A stretch of DNA of 64,000 nucleotides from Paenibacillus phytorum (GCF_013141715.1 NZ_WHOA01000205.1:1-64000); one strand, 5' to 3'. Counted from the stretch's first letter, positions 32,854 to 40,062 are shown. The notes: generated from the sequence alone by a model not told the origin. Numbers and translations are program-made.

Positions 32854-33201
32854 ATGGGTGTCGAGTATTTGAAAAATGAAGATATGCTTGCGGTGCTGAA
32901 GGCTCTGTCTAATGAGACCCGTCTCAACATCCTTTGCTGGCTGCGGGAGCCGGAAAAGATGAACGAGAATCTACCGAACGTTATCAAAGAAGAGTTCCCT
33001 GGGGGTGTCTGCGTGGGAAGCATTCAGGAAAAATCCGGTCTGACGCAGTCAGTCATCTCCTCGTACCTGTCCTCCATGCAGAAAACCGGACTGTTGGAGT
33101 CCCGACGCTATGGCCAATGGACCTATTACAGGCGCAATGAAGAGGCGATTGCCGCCTTTTTGGAGGACTTTGCGGCCGGGCTGCAGACCAAGAAGAAGTA
33201 G
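32854..33201 (+). CDS. ArsR-family transcriptional regulator
   Basis: A winged-helix regulator of about 115 residues. NEDMLAVLKALSNETRLNIL is the classic ArsR N-terminus, EKSGLTQSVISSYLSSMQKT is the helix-turn-helix, and GLLESRRYGQWTYYRRNEEA the wing. A longer-than-usual insert (REPEKMNENLPNVIKEEFPG then GVCVGSIQ) holds one Cys plus Cys25 in LCWL, so a redox or electrophile sensor is possible; Old Yellow Enzyme regulators often sense such compounds. The start is uncertain: the frame is open from 32794, but a -10 like sequence (TATACT, 32829-32834) lies inside that extension, so I prefer the ATG at 32854. It lies upstream of an Old Yellow Enzyme gene with a palindrome between them. Confidence 0.82.
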   Translation: MGVEYLKNEDMLAVLKALSNETRLNILCWLREPEKMNENLPNVIKEEFPGGVCVGSIQEKSGLTQSVISSYLSSMQKTGLLESRRYGQWTYYRRNEEAIAAFLEDFAAGLQTKKK

Positions 33202-33231
33202 CCCCAAAAGTTTTATCCGAAGTGCTTGCAC

Positions 33232-33270
33232 TTTCATCTATTCATCTATATATTTGTATTTATAGATGAA
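33232..33270 (+). promoter_or_regulatory. Perfect inverted repeat between the ArsR and Old Yellow Enzyme genes
   Basis: TTCATCTATA (33241-33250), 10 bases, TATAGATGAA (33261-33270), with an extra half-site TTTCATCTA at 33232-33240. The AT-rich symmetrical arms fit an ArsR-family operator. It lies 37 bp before the probable start of the oxidoreductase gene, where it could control that gene alone. Confidence 0.6.
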
Positions 33271-33306
33271 TAAACAAACCTTTTCTATGCAGGAGGAGAG
33301 AATAAG

Positions 33307-34419
33307 ATCACCATATCCAAAACAGCAGCGGCTCTGTTCAAGCCTTTTGAAAACGGCCGACTGAAGCTTGAAAATCGTATTGTAATGGCCCCAATGACCC
33401 GTTGTTTTTCGCCGACAGGCGTTCCTGGTCCCGACGTGGCCGGATATTACCGCCGGAGGGCGGAAAACGCCGTCGGTCTCATCATCACTGAAGGAACAAT
33501 CATTAACCATCCGGCTGCGGCTGCTGACCACGGCGTGCCGCATTTTTACGGTGAGGAAGCTCTGGAAGGATGGTCGCGCGTCGTGCACGAAGTGCATGAA
33601 GCCGGCGGCAAAATCGCTCCGCAGATCTGGCATACCGGCACTGCCCGCGAGAGGAAGAAATTCCCGGATTCGAATGTCGATCCGATCGGGCCGTCAGGCC
33701 TGAGCCTGACCGGCGAGCCGGTATCAGAGCCGCTGACGATCGAGGAGATTTGCGGTCTCGTACAGGCTTATGCCCAGAGCGCAGCCGACGCGAAGCGTCT
33801 CGGCTTTGATGCGGTGGAGATCCACGGCGCGCACGGCTACCTCATTGACCAGTTTTTCTGGGACGTCACCAACAAGCGCACGGATGATTATGGTGGCGAT
33901 CTGGTTGGCCGCACCAAATTCGCGGTGGAGGTTATCGAGGCGGTGCGAGCCGCGGTCGGCCCCGACTTCCCGATTATCTTCCGCTTCTCCCAATGGAAAC
34001 CCGTTAATTACGGCGCCAAGCTGGCAGCGAATCCAGAGGAGCTGGAGCGCTTCCTCGCACCGCTGTCTGCGGCAGGCGTCGATATCTTCCATGCCTCCAC
34101 GCGCCGCTTCTGGGAGCCTGAGTTCGAGGGCTCAGACTTAAACTTGGCGGGCTGGACGCGCAAGCTGACCGGGAAGCCGGCTATTACCGTCGGCTCCGTC
34201 GGCCTGGACTCCGTTTTCACCAGCCTGTTCGAGGAGGGAAAAGGCGGGCAGGCTGCCGGCATCGACAAAGTGATCGAGCGTCTGGAACGCGGAGAGTTCG
34301 ACCTCGTCGCCGTCGGTCGCGCTCTGCTGACTGACCCGGCCTGGGCGGCCAAGATCCGCGATGACCGCACCGATGAGCTTCAGCCGTTCACGCGGGAGGC
34401 ACTTACCACGCTGAGCTGA
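33307..34419 (+). CDS. NADH:flavin oxidoreductase (Old Yellow Enzyme family), non-canonical start
   Basis: An FMN-dependent ene-reductase reducing activated C=C bonds or nitro groups with NAD(P)H. Seen: ALFKPFENGRLKLENRIVMA, PMTRCFSPTGVPGPDVAGYY, IITEGT, IAPQIWHTG, FDAVEIHGAHGYLIDQFFWD then TNKRTDDYGG (substrate-binding histidines in HGAHGYL), and FDLVAVGRALLTDPAWAAKI at the end. The full family N-terminus needs 26 codons upstream of the first ATG (33385). That stretch has no ATG, GTG or TTG, but AGGAGGAG (33291-33298) is followed 8 bases later by ATC at 33307. I take ATC as the apparent start, giving 370 residues, the usual length. The gene is GC-rich. Probably induced via the upstream ArsR protein. 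Confidence 0.85.
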   Translation: MTISKTAAALFKPFENGRLKLENRIVMAPMTRCFSPTGVPGPDVAGYYRRRAENAVGLIITEGTIINHPAAAADHGVPHFYGEEALEGWSRVVHEVHEAGGKIAPQIWHTGTARERKKFPDSNVDPIGPSGLSLTGEPVSEPLTIEEICGLVQAYAQSAADAKRLGFDAVEIHGAHGYLIDQFFWDVTNKRTDDYGGDLVGRTKFAVEVIEAVRAAVGPDFPIIFRFSQWKPVNYGAKLAANPEELERFLAPLSAAGVDIFHASTRRFWEPEFEGSDLNLAGWTRKLTGKPAITVGSVGLDSVFTSLFEEGKGGQAAGIDKVIERLERGEFDLVAVGRALLTDPAWAAKIRDDRTDELQPFTREALTTLS

Positions 34420-34501
34420 TTCAACGCTGAGTACCGGGCAGCAGCCGACTCAACTCCAAAGCTTTTTCAGATCCAATCCAAAAATACCTTTTTTAATTTA
34501 A

Positions 34502-34542
34502 ACAAGCGGCACTATCTGTGATATGCAGGCGGAGCCGCTTGT
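34502..34542 (+). terminator. Hairpin after the Old Yellow Enzyme gene
   Basis: ACAAGCGGC pairs with GCCGCTTGT over a long loop, 83 bp after the stop. Confidence 0.5.
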
Positions 34543-34604
34543 TGGGCTTACATCTATTTAAGAGGCAGATGACGTCAGTACTTGCGGATTCAAGCCTCTA
34601 GCTC

Positions 34605-34700
34605 GGGATCATGATCTTCTCCGGATAAGAAATACCTTGAAAGAGCTCACCTCCCGCAAAGTCATCTTGAAATTCAACATAAAAAGCGACATCAGAACCG
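34605..34700 (-). other. Coding-like C-terminal scrap, unidentified
   Basis: The minus strand reads RYPFGSDVAFYVEFQDDFAG then GELFQGISYPEKIMIPS and TAG. It looks like the end of a real protein but has no start and I do not recognise it. It begins at the hairpin 34701-34726. Confidence 0.3.
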
Positions 34701-34726
34701 AAGGGATACCGCGCGGCATCCCTTTT
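34701..34726. terminator. Hairpin next to palindromic box D
   Basis: AAGGGATaCC-GCGC-GGcATCCCTTTT: a 9-bp stem with one mismatch, T-run on the plus strand. Confidence 0.6.
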
Positions 34727-34740
34727 AGTAATTATATTTT

Positions 34741-34762
34741 AACTATCGTTCTGCGTTAGTTT
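34741..34762 (-). repeat. Palindromic box, copy D
   Basis: Plus-strand AACTATCGTTCTGCGTTAGT followed by TT, identical to copy C. On the minus strand it lies 15 bases after mini-ORF B and 14 bases before the hairpin at 34701-34726. Confidence 0.6.
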
Positions 34763-34777
34763 AATTACGGGAGACCA

Positions 34778-34819
34778 TCACATCACAACCCCCATAACAA
34801 GGTTCGTGTCATAAAGCAT
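34778..34819 (-). CDS. Mini-ORF B, 13 codons with near-perfect Shine-Dalgarno
   Basis: Encodes MLYDTNLVMGVVM. It is preceded by GGAGGAGGTGATT directly before the ATG, so about ten consecutive bases match the 16S anti-Shine-Dalgarno. Such strength is unlikely by chance. It lies 9 bases beyond the terminator of mini-ORF A on the same strand. It may encode a peptide or leader, or be the surviving 5' end of a deleted gene. Confidence 0.4.
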   Translation of the reverse strand: MLYDTNLVMGVVM

Positions 34820-34840
34820 AATCACCTCCTCCACCCTACT

Positions 34841-34869
34841 AAAAAAACGTTCACCCAGTAGAGTGAACG
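34841..34869 (-). terminator. Intrinsic terminator after mini-ORF A
   Basis: On the minus strand CGTTCAC, 8-base loop, GTGAACG, then TTTTTTT. It lies 15 bp after the mini-ORF A stop. Confidence 0.75.
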
Positions 34870-34884
34870 CATAATTTCATAACT

Positions 34885-34923
34885 TTATTGTCCTTCAACA
34901 TCATTATTATCTAAAACAACCAT
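34885..34923 (-). CDS. Mini-ORF A, 12 codons
   Basis: Encodes MVVLDNNDVEGQ. GGAGG (plus-strand CCTCC 34931-34935) lies 7 bases before the ATG, a palindrome lies just upstream, and an intrinsic terminator closes the unit. Promoter-region palindrome, ribosome binding site, ORF and terminator thus make a complete tiny transcription unit. The role is unknown. Confidence 0.4.
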   Translation of the reverse strand: MVVLDNNDVEGQ

Positions 34924-34940
34924 GAGGTATCCTCCTTCAT

Positions 34941-34961
34941 ATCATATTTTTAATATATGAT
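34941..34961 (-). promoter_or_regulatory. Palindrome upstream of mini-ORF A
   Basis: ATCATAT, 7 bases, ATATGAT: perfect 7-bp arms immediately upstream of the ribosome binding site. TATATTAAAAAT within it could serve as a -10 region. The rest of 34962-35278 shows nothing I can support. Confidence 0.4.
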
Positions 34962-35278
34962 CAAAGAAGTAGAATTGCGTGGGATACCTGTCCGAACATT
35001 GTAGTCAAAAGACTCTTCAAGGAGAATTTGTACAATTGTCCGTTTCATTTAAGTGAAATAATTAAATAGAATGATAGAGAAATAAAATAGATCTAAGAGG
35101 TCTGTCCATCAACATTCTACTGAAAGGCAGAATTTTCACGGTCAACGTCAACACCGCTCATCAAAGATGAACGGGGCAATAAGAAGCAGGGCAGCATCGC
35201 CGCTCTCGAAAAACATGTGATTGATAAAAAAAGGCACCAGCCGAAACGCTTCTACGCTCCAGCTGGTGTGTCTATCTG

Positions 35279-37054
35279 TTATTCTTCTTCAAACAACCGT
35301 TCACCTTTATGCAGCCTCCAGGCAATTTTAGCCGTATGCGGGAGCTCGCGCGCGGTTGGCGCGTGTGCCGCCAAATATCGGGTGCAGGCGAGCAGCATCG
35401 TTTCTTTGGCCTTCTCCGCAAAAGAGCCTGTCGCCGCTTGCCAGCGGCCGTATTCGGCCACTGCGGCCTCATACATTTGAAAAGAATGGAATTCCGCATC
35501 CTCCCGCAACAGCGCATGGCCAAGCGTGTTAAGCAGCGCTCCCGGCTCACCACCGCCATGAATGTAGTCCATCACCCATTGCGCGGCCGGTCCGACCTGC
35601 TGGCGCAGATCGAGCAAATCGAGCAGTTCCTGATGGTCGGCCGGCGCGGCGGAACCGGACGGCTTCGGACGTGCGGCTGTCGGCACGTTTAAGAAACGGT
35701 CAAGATATACGCTAACGGCTCCGTGAAAAATCGCCCGCTGCAGCATCGGCTCATCCGATTGCAGCAGCCTTTCATGCACGGCGTGAGCATAAGTGAACGT
35801 ATGGAGCACTGCAATCCAATCGCCGAAATCGTTCTGCGTATGGAAACGAACGATCCGTTCCGCGGCGGCCAAAGCAACGAGCTGCGCCAATTGCGCCGGA
35901 GCCGTTCCCGCGATGAGCAGGTCGCGCAGCAAAGCGATCGTCTGCTCAGGCGTATCGCTCAGCAGCTGCTTCAGTAATTGCTCTTCCGTATCAGCTGACA
36001 GATCTGTTTGCTGCCGCGCATCCGTTGACCCACCGGCGAGCTTCGCCTGCGCTGCATTCTGCTCCAGCTCGTTGACCGCTTGCTTGATCGGTTCTACGAG
36101 GTTCAACGGCGTCTGCCACTGGTGCAGCTCCTCGCTCCGTGTCGGACGAGCCATCATCGGCAAGAGCGAAGTTAAAATCCGCTCCTTTTGCGACACCTCC
36201 GCCCACTCCAGCGCCTCAAAAGCTTTGCTGTGGAAATCGAACACATGGCCGCCGTCCAAGTAAAAGTGATCTGTTGCGGCGACAAGCATCATTTCCGACA
36301 GACGCTTCGTGTCAATGCCTTTCAAAATGGCGGTGATCAGCACTTTCTCAGCGCCCTGCGTATCCCGCACCTCTATGCAGCTGCGATACCACTCGGTCAA
36401 CCGTTCGAACGGCACGTCCGCCGACGGCAGCGCCGACAGCAAGTGGCGGGTTCCTCTGCCCGAGCTGCCTCGAGCGACATGGACAAGGCCTTGGTACAAG
36501 GCGAGTATTTTGCCGTTCTTGTCCAGCTTGTCGACGCTTTGCGCCATCGCGGTAAGAATCGTAAGTCCGGCGTTCCAGCCCGTTCCATATGTCGTGCCGA
36601 ATTCGATGCCAATGCGGGCGATGTCCTGCTCCGGCACTCCCGCTTCGATCAGTCCGACGACCGCTTTCGAGATGACGATGCCGATATTTTGCTCGAGTCC
36701 TTCTTTCAGTCTATGCTTATATTTTTCCGCGCCTTCCGCTCTTCTGGAAACCGCATTTACCCACACTTCGCCGCCGTCGACCCGCACTTCATATGACGGA
36801 ACATCGTCCGCCCACGGATCAAGCGTTCCGCCGCTGCAGACGTCAAACCGAGCATGATGCCAATGGCACGTCAAAATCCCGTCGCACAAGCTCCCCATAT
36901 GGAGCGGAAAGCCTAAATGCGGGCAGCGGTTGTCCACCGCATATACTTGGTCTTCATGATAAAAAACAGCGATACCGCCTCGTATAACCTTTGCACCCTC
37001 TTGTTTAAGCGCTTCCAAATTGCCTGCTGAAATCCAGTTTAAATTGACACTCAC
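35279..37054 (-). CDS. Rieske [2Fe-2S] domain fused to a large helical domain
   Basis: A 591-residue cytoplasmic protein. Residues ~5-105 are a Rieske ferredoxin domain: AVDNRCPHLGFPLHMG supplies C-x-H and GILTCHWHHARFDVCSGG supplies C-x-x-H, the complete cluster-binding set. The remaining ~480 residues are mainly alpha-helical (GIVISKAVVGLIEAGVPEQD; YLDGGHVFDFHSKAFEALEW; TLGHALLREDAEFHSFQMYE), with several conserved histidines that could bind a metal or substrate. It is probably an oxygenase-like or electron-transfer fusion; the second domain recalls questin-oxidase-like helical proteins. I cannot name a reaction. The GTG at 37052-37054 is chosen because AAGGAGG lies 8 bases upstream, inside a longer open frame. 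The gene is GC-rich and monocistronic. Confidence 0.75.
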   Translation of the reverse strand: MSVNLNWISAGNLEALKQEGAKVIRGGIAVFYHEDQVYAVDNRCPHLGFPLHMGSLCDGILTCHWHHARFDVCSGGTLDPWADDVPSYEVRVDGGEVWVNAVSRRAEGAEKYKHRLKEGLEQNIGIVISKAVVGLIEAGVPEQDIARIGIEFGTTYGTGWNAGLTILTAMAQSVDKLDKNGKILALYQGLVHVARGSSGRGTRHLLSALPSADVPFERLTEWYRSCIEVRDTQGAEKVLITAILKGIDTKRLSEMMLVAATDHFYLDGGHVFDFHSKAFEALEWAEVSQKERILTSLLPMMARPTRSEELHQWQTPLNLVEPIKQAVNELEQNAAQAKLAGGSTDARQQTDLSADTEEQLLKQLLSDTPEQTIALLRDLLIAGTAPAQLAQLVALAAAERIVRFHTQNDFGDWIAVLHTFTYAHAVHERLLQSDEPMLQRAIFHGAVSVYLDRFLNVPTAARPKPSGSAAPADHQELLDLLDLRQQVGPAAQWVMDYIHGGGEPGALLNTLGHALLREDAEFHSFQMYEAAVAEYGRWQAATGSFAEKAKETMLLACTRYLAAHAPTARELPHTAKIAWRLHKGERLFEEE

Positions 37055-37228
37055 CGATACAGCCTCCTTTATTTTTTCAAGCTGCACTCCAAACTACAAC
37101 AATCGTATCCGGTCAGAACCCTCTGTGTTCTTCTCCATAGTTTTATTATACCTTAGTGTCCCGGCCATGGCTTCAGCAAAGAGTAAGGAAATCAGCACGA
37201 CAAAAACCCCGTCCAATGAAAGCAAAAG

Positions 37229-37250
37229 AAGAGCCGCTTAAAGTGCAGCT
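37229..37250 (-). terminator. Hairpin following palindromic box E
   Basis: On the minus strand GAGCTGC, short loop, GCGGCTC then TTCTTTTG. Three bases separate it from box E. Confidence 0.55.
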
Positions 37251-37252
37251 CC

Positions 37253-37273
37253 ACTATCGTTTTCCGTTAGTTT
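37253..37273 (-). repeat. Palindromic box, copy E
   Basis: Plus-strand ACTATCGTTTTCCGTTAGTT followed by T. On the minus strand it starts about 5 bases after the stop of the carbamoyltransferase fragment. Confidence 0.6.
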
Positions 37274-37277
37274 ATGC

Positions 37278-37547
37278 TTAGGTTTCAAGTAAATGTAATA
37301 ACAAGCTTTTTTGAACATGCATCCTATTCTCAGCTTGTTGATAGATAATGGAGTTCTCAGATTCAATCAAATCCTCTTCTATCTCAAAGTCAGGATGAAT
37401 TGGCATATCGTGCATGATGTATGAGGAATAACCACCTAGATTTTTCTTGTTATTCTGAAAAGGCATCATTACTTGAATCCTTCTATTTTTCTCCTCGTGA
37501 TAATCAATATTCTGAAAATATTGGCCAACCGCCTTCATGCTTGATTG
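37278..37547 (-). pseudogene. Carbamoyltransferase (ornithine/aspartate family) C-terminal fragment
   Basis: About 85 residues similar to the C-terminal domain of carbamoyltransferases: NNKKNLGGYSSYIMHDMPIH, then SENSIIYQQAENRMHVQKSL and LLHLLET. The QAENRMHVQKSLL helix is the usual family ending and MHDMPIHP stands where HCLPAH-like motifs occur. A full enzyme has more than 300 residues, so the carbamoyl-phosphate-binding STRT half is missing. The break coincides with box F at 37548-37567; box E lies just past the stop. The fragment thus fills the space between two box copies. Confidence 0.6.
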
Positions 37548-37567
37548 AACTATCGTTTCCGTTAGCT
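37548..37567 (-). repeat. Palindromic box, copy F
   Basis: Plus-strand AACTATCGTTTCCGTTAGCT. It lies at the truncation point of the carbamoyltransferase fragment. On the minus strand it lies about 25 bases after another short coding scrap (37592-37720: SSPRFANERLSSQYKEWVKS then DYVIDIRY, stop), which I cannot identify. Confidence 0.55.
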
Positions 37568-37722
37568 CAATACCATGGCACATAAATACGGTCAGTATCG
37601 AATATCAATCACGTAATCTGACTTTACCCACTCCTTATACTGTGAAGACAGTCGCTCATTAGCAAACCGCGGTGATGAATGTGATAGTCGAAATAGATGG
37701 TTATTTCGTGCCCCAGAGCACC

Positions 37723-38292
37723 TTAATAATCTAGTAGACGTCCATTATCATTCCATTGACCGTACATTTTGTTTTCTCTAGTATTTGTTATGAATTTATC
37801 TAATCTGCTCCTAAACAATTCTGACTGATTCTTATTGCTTTGTATCGTGTCGATCCGAACTCTATTATAAAGATCTGGAAATGCCATGAAATTATCGTAT
37901 ACTTGCTTTTCCTCTTTTAGCCTTTGCTCTATATCTTCATCTATTCTAAAAGAATCGTGATCCATATCAGGAAGAGCCCTTCTTCCTTCGTCTCTCATTA
38001 ACCCCAACTTTTCGAGGCGACGGACACGTTCTTTATTTAATTCAGTCCATGAACTTTTTTTACTTCTAGGAGATAGTCTCTGAGCCAGCTCCGTTTCAGA
38101 AATTTTCTTCTTGACTCCATCGATCCATCCAACGCACAAAGCTTCCTCGACCGCGTCCAAATATAACAGGACATCGGGGGTGGGCGTCATACTAACCAAG
38201 ACCCAGCAACACTTTTCAGTCTTGCAATTGTTCTGCAGCCAATTTCTTAAATCTTCTCTCGATTTTACTGGAATAAAATTTTTCATTTCCAT
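37723..38292 (-). CDS. YdeI/OmpD-associated family protein
   Basis: A 189-residue protein of the YdeI/OmpD-associated (bacteriocin-protection) family. Diagnostic segments are FIPVKSREDLRNWLQNNCKT near the N-terminus, LLYLDAVEEALCVGWIDGVK in the middle (the conserved EEALCFGWIDG motif), RLSPRSKKSSWTELNKERVR, and a C-terminal helical part ending MYGQWNDNGRLLDY. Function is poorly known. The ribosome binding site before the ATG is weak and distant (AAAGGA, 14 bases). It is a different subfamily from the frameshifted gene at 4156-4749. A MITE-like element lies just upstream. Confidence 0.82.
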   Translation of the reverse strand: MEMKNFIPVKSREDLRNWLQNNCKTEKCCWVLVSMTPTPDVLLYLDAVEEALCVGWIDGVKKKISETELAQRLSPRSKKSSWTELNKERVRRLEKLGLMRDEGRRALPDMDHDSFRIDEDIEQRLKEEKQVYDNFMAFPDLYNRVRIDTIQSNKNQSELFRSRLDKFITNTRENKMYGQWNDNGRLLDY

Positions 38293-38370
38293 AGATAAAA
38301 TACATTTTCCTTTCTAAATTGATTCATACTCCCATAATATACCTTTTATACATCAGGAAATATTAAAAAA

Positions 38371-38555
38371 TGGTCTTTAATTGGAGACCGCGGCAAAAGT
38401 AATGTTTTTGGAAGAACCAAAGAATTTAGGGGATCAAATATGTCTCCCTGAACGCGAAACGAGCCTTAGAAGCGATTCTAGAGGCTCGTTTTTTTAAACT
38501 CTTTTGTTGTTCTGAAAAAAATGGACTTTTGCAGTGGTCTCTAATTGCAAGACAA
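38371..38555. mobile_element. MITE-like element with ~30-bp imperfect terminal inverted repeats
   Basis: The left end (38371-38400) reads TGGTCTTTAATTGGAGACCG then CGGCAAAAGT. The reverse complement of the right end (38525-38555) is TTGTCTTGCAATTAGAGACC then ACTGCAAAAGT. They agree at about three quarters of positions with one gap, including GAGACC and GCAAAAGT. The interior encodes only a ~31-codon frame (MFLEEPKNLGDQI...) and a hairpin (38459-38496). This looks like an internally deleted insertion sequence. No clear target duplication is visible, and no transposase is in the window to mobilise it. Confidence 0.5.
38459..38496. terminator. Hairpin terminator inside the MITE-like element
   Basis: ACGAGCCTTAGAA, 4-base loop, TTCTAGAGGCTCGT then TTTTTT, with two mismatches. 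Strong on the plus strand and also usable from the minus strand. Confidence 0.7.
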
Positions 38556-38568
38556 TTTTTTTAATGAG

Positions 38569-39033
38569 TTACTGTTTGTTGGAAATGACTTTATCAAGAA
38601 ACTTATCTGCGTCACTATTGAATTTCCACGAAATCCCGAACTTATCAACCAGCATTCCAAAGCACGAAGACCAAGGAGTATTGGATAACGGCATTATAAC
38701 ATAGCCACCAACCGATAAATGATTAAAGTATTCTTCCAGTTTTTGTTTATCATCGATGACTAGACTAATCAGGACATTATTTCCTTTCACCAACTCACCT
38801 GTTACCGTCTTCATAGAAGGCAAAATATCCGACATCATGATTTTCCCGCCTGCGAATTCTATGGAAGACTCCATAATCATATTTAACTCATTTTCTGGCA
38901 GTGGATAGTTTGGATCTTGTGGGATATCGCTAAATTTAACTTTTTTCACTTCAGTTGAACTTAAAGCCTCCGAATAAAATTCAATCCCTTGTTCTGCATT
39001 TCCATCAAAGTTTAAATATACAATAGCTGACAT
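38569..39033 (-). CDS. VOC-family protein (PhnB-like)
   Basis: A 154-residue glyoxalase-fold protein of the PhnB/3-demethylubiquinone-methyltransferase-like group: VYLNFDGNAEQGIEFYSEAL, KIMMSDILPS near the middle, then LISLVIDDKQKLEEYFNHLS, and the end CFGMLVDKFGISWKFNSDAD. These proteins form betaalphabetabetabeta modules that bind small molecules or metals; the ligand is not known. AAGGAGG lies 9 bases before the ATG at 39031-39033; the frame is open for 34 more codons but without a site. It diverges from a WYL-domain regulator with a short shared intergenic region, a common pairing. Confidence 0.88.
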   Translation of the reverse strand: MSAIVYLNFDGNAEQGIEFYSEALSSTEVKKVKFSDIPQDPNYPLPENELNMIMESSIEFAGGKIMMSDILPSMKTVTGELVKGNNVLISLVIDDKQKLEEYFNHLSVGGYVIMPLSNTPWSSCFGMLVDKFGISWKFNSDADKFLDKVISNKQ

Positions 39034-39079
39034 AAAGTAATACCTCCTTCTTGTGATAAATGTAGTATAATCTACAAAA

Positions 39080-39099
39080 GGTGACAGCAGTATATCACC
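39080..39099. promoter_or_regulatory. Inverted repeat between the VOC and WYL-regulator genes
   Basis: GGTGA, 10 bases (including CAGCAG), TCACC, in the 102-bp divergent intergenic region. A TATACT -10-like sequence on the minus strand (39064-39069 in plus coordinates, AGTATA) lies beside it. A plausible operator for the WYL-domain regulator. Confidence 0.5.
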
Positions 39100-39135
39100 A
39101 TTCTTAAATAAAGTAGAGAAATATGAGGGAGACAT

Positions 39136-40062
39136 ATGGACAAGGTTGAGAGACTTATTTCTATCATCATGATATTGCTGAAAAAAAATGTCGTTTCAAC
39201 AACAGAGTTCGCGCAATTATTTAACGTTTCCAAAAGAACTATTCTTCGCGATATGGAAACACTGAGCTTATCAAACATCCCGATCTATTCTATCAATGGC
39301 GTTCATGGTGGCTACGGTATTATGGATGAATACAAGGTTGATAAGCGTCTTTTAAGCAGCTCCGACTTAGTTAATATACTAACTGCGCTCGGCGGATTGG
39401 AACAAATTCTAATTAGCGAAGAAGTTGACATTACGATAAAAAAAATAGAGGCGATGGTTAGCCCATTGTCTCTGAAAAGTTCAATTCAACTGTCATTTTA
39501 TGGTTGGGAGGGTCGGTCTGAGATTCTTCACACCTTGAAGACGTGTCAAGAATCCATATTAAAGAGAAGGTTAGTTTCATTTGATTATATAGATAAAAAT
39601 GGCACCACGACGAATAGAATTGTCGAGCCATATCAGCTTCATTTTAGTGATTCGAGTTGGTATTTGAAGGGATTCTGTTTACATCGTCAGAGATATAGAA
39701 CATTTAAATTATCCAGGATCGATCATCTTATTATGGATGAAAACACATTTAACCCTAGAAATTATTTATTGGAACAAGAACATGAAGCAAGTTATCAACC
39801 GCAACTAGTCGCTATTAAGGCGTTGATTTCGCCTAGCATAAAAGGTCAATTCATTGAAAGGTACGGTCGAAAGAGTATTGAAAACTATAGTTCTGAATAT
39901 TTCTTAGCCACCATCTATGTTCCTCAAAACAGTATTGGCTTTCAATTTTTAGCGAGCTTCGGGACAAATCTGGAAATAGTAGAGCCGAAAATCTATGTTG
40001 AAGAATTTCGAGATTATTTGAATAAAATGGTGGAGAAGTATATTTCAAAAGGCTCCCATTAA
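39136..40062 (+). CDS. YafY-type transcriptional regulator (HTH_11 + WYL domain)
   Basis: A 308-residue regulator. The N-terminal DeoR-like winged helix is at ~1-60: VERLISIIMILLKKNVVSTT, EFAQLFNVSKRTILRDMETL, IPIYSINGVHGGYGIMDEYK. A WYL ligand-binding domain spans ~140-215 (LKRRLVSFDYIDKNGTTTNR, IVEPYQLHFSDSSWYLKGFC, RYRTFKLSRIDHL), followed by the WCX extension. The WYL motif appears as SWYLKGF. Proteins of this build sense small molecules or nucleic acid ends and often repress a divergent VOC or hydrolase gene, as the layout suggests here. The ATG has GGGAG upstream. The stop codon lies within the stem-loop 40049-40086, which acts as its terminator. Confidence 0.88.
   Translation: MDKVERLISIIMILLKKNVVSTTEFAQLFNVSKRTILRDMETLSLSNIPIYSINGVHGGYGIMDEYKVDKRLLSSSDLVNILTALGGLEQILISEEVDITIKKIEAMVSPLSLKSSIQLSFYGWEGRSEILHTLKTCQESILKRRLVSFDYIDKNGTTTNRIVEPYQLHFSDSSWYLKGFCLHRQRYRTFKLSRIDHLIMDENTFNPRNYLLEQEHEASYQPQLVAIKALISPSIKGQFIERYGRKSIENYSSEYFLATIYVPQNSIGFQFLASFGTNLEIVEPKIYVEEFRDYLNKMVEKYISKGSH

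Noticed and set aside
35793..36857. Several long plus-strand open frames opposite the Rieske fusion gene
   Set aside because: GC-rich coding DNA gives few stops in antisense frames; the minus-strand Rieske motifs and ribosome binding site identify the real gene.
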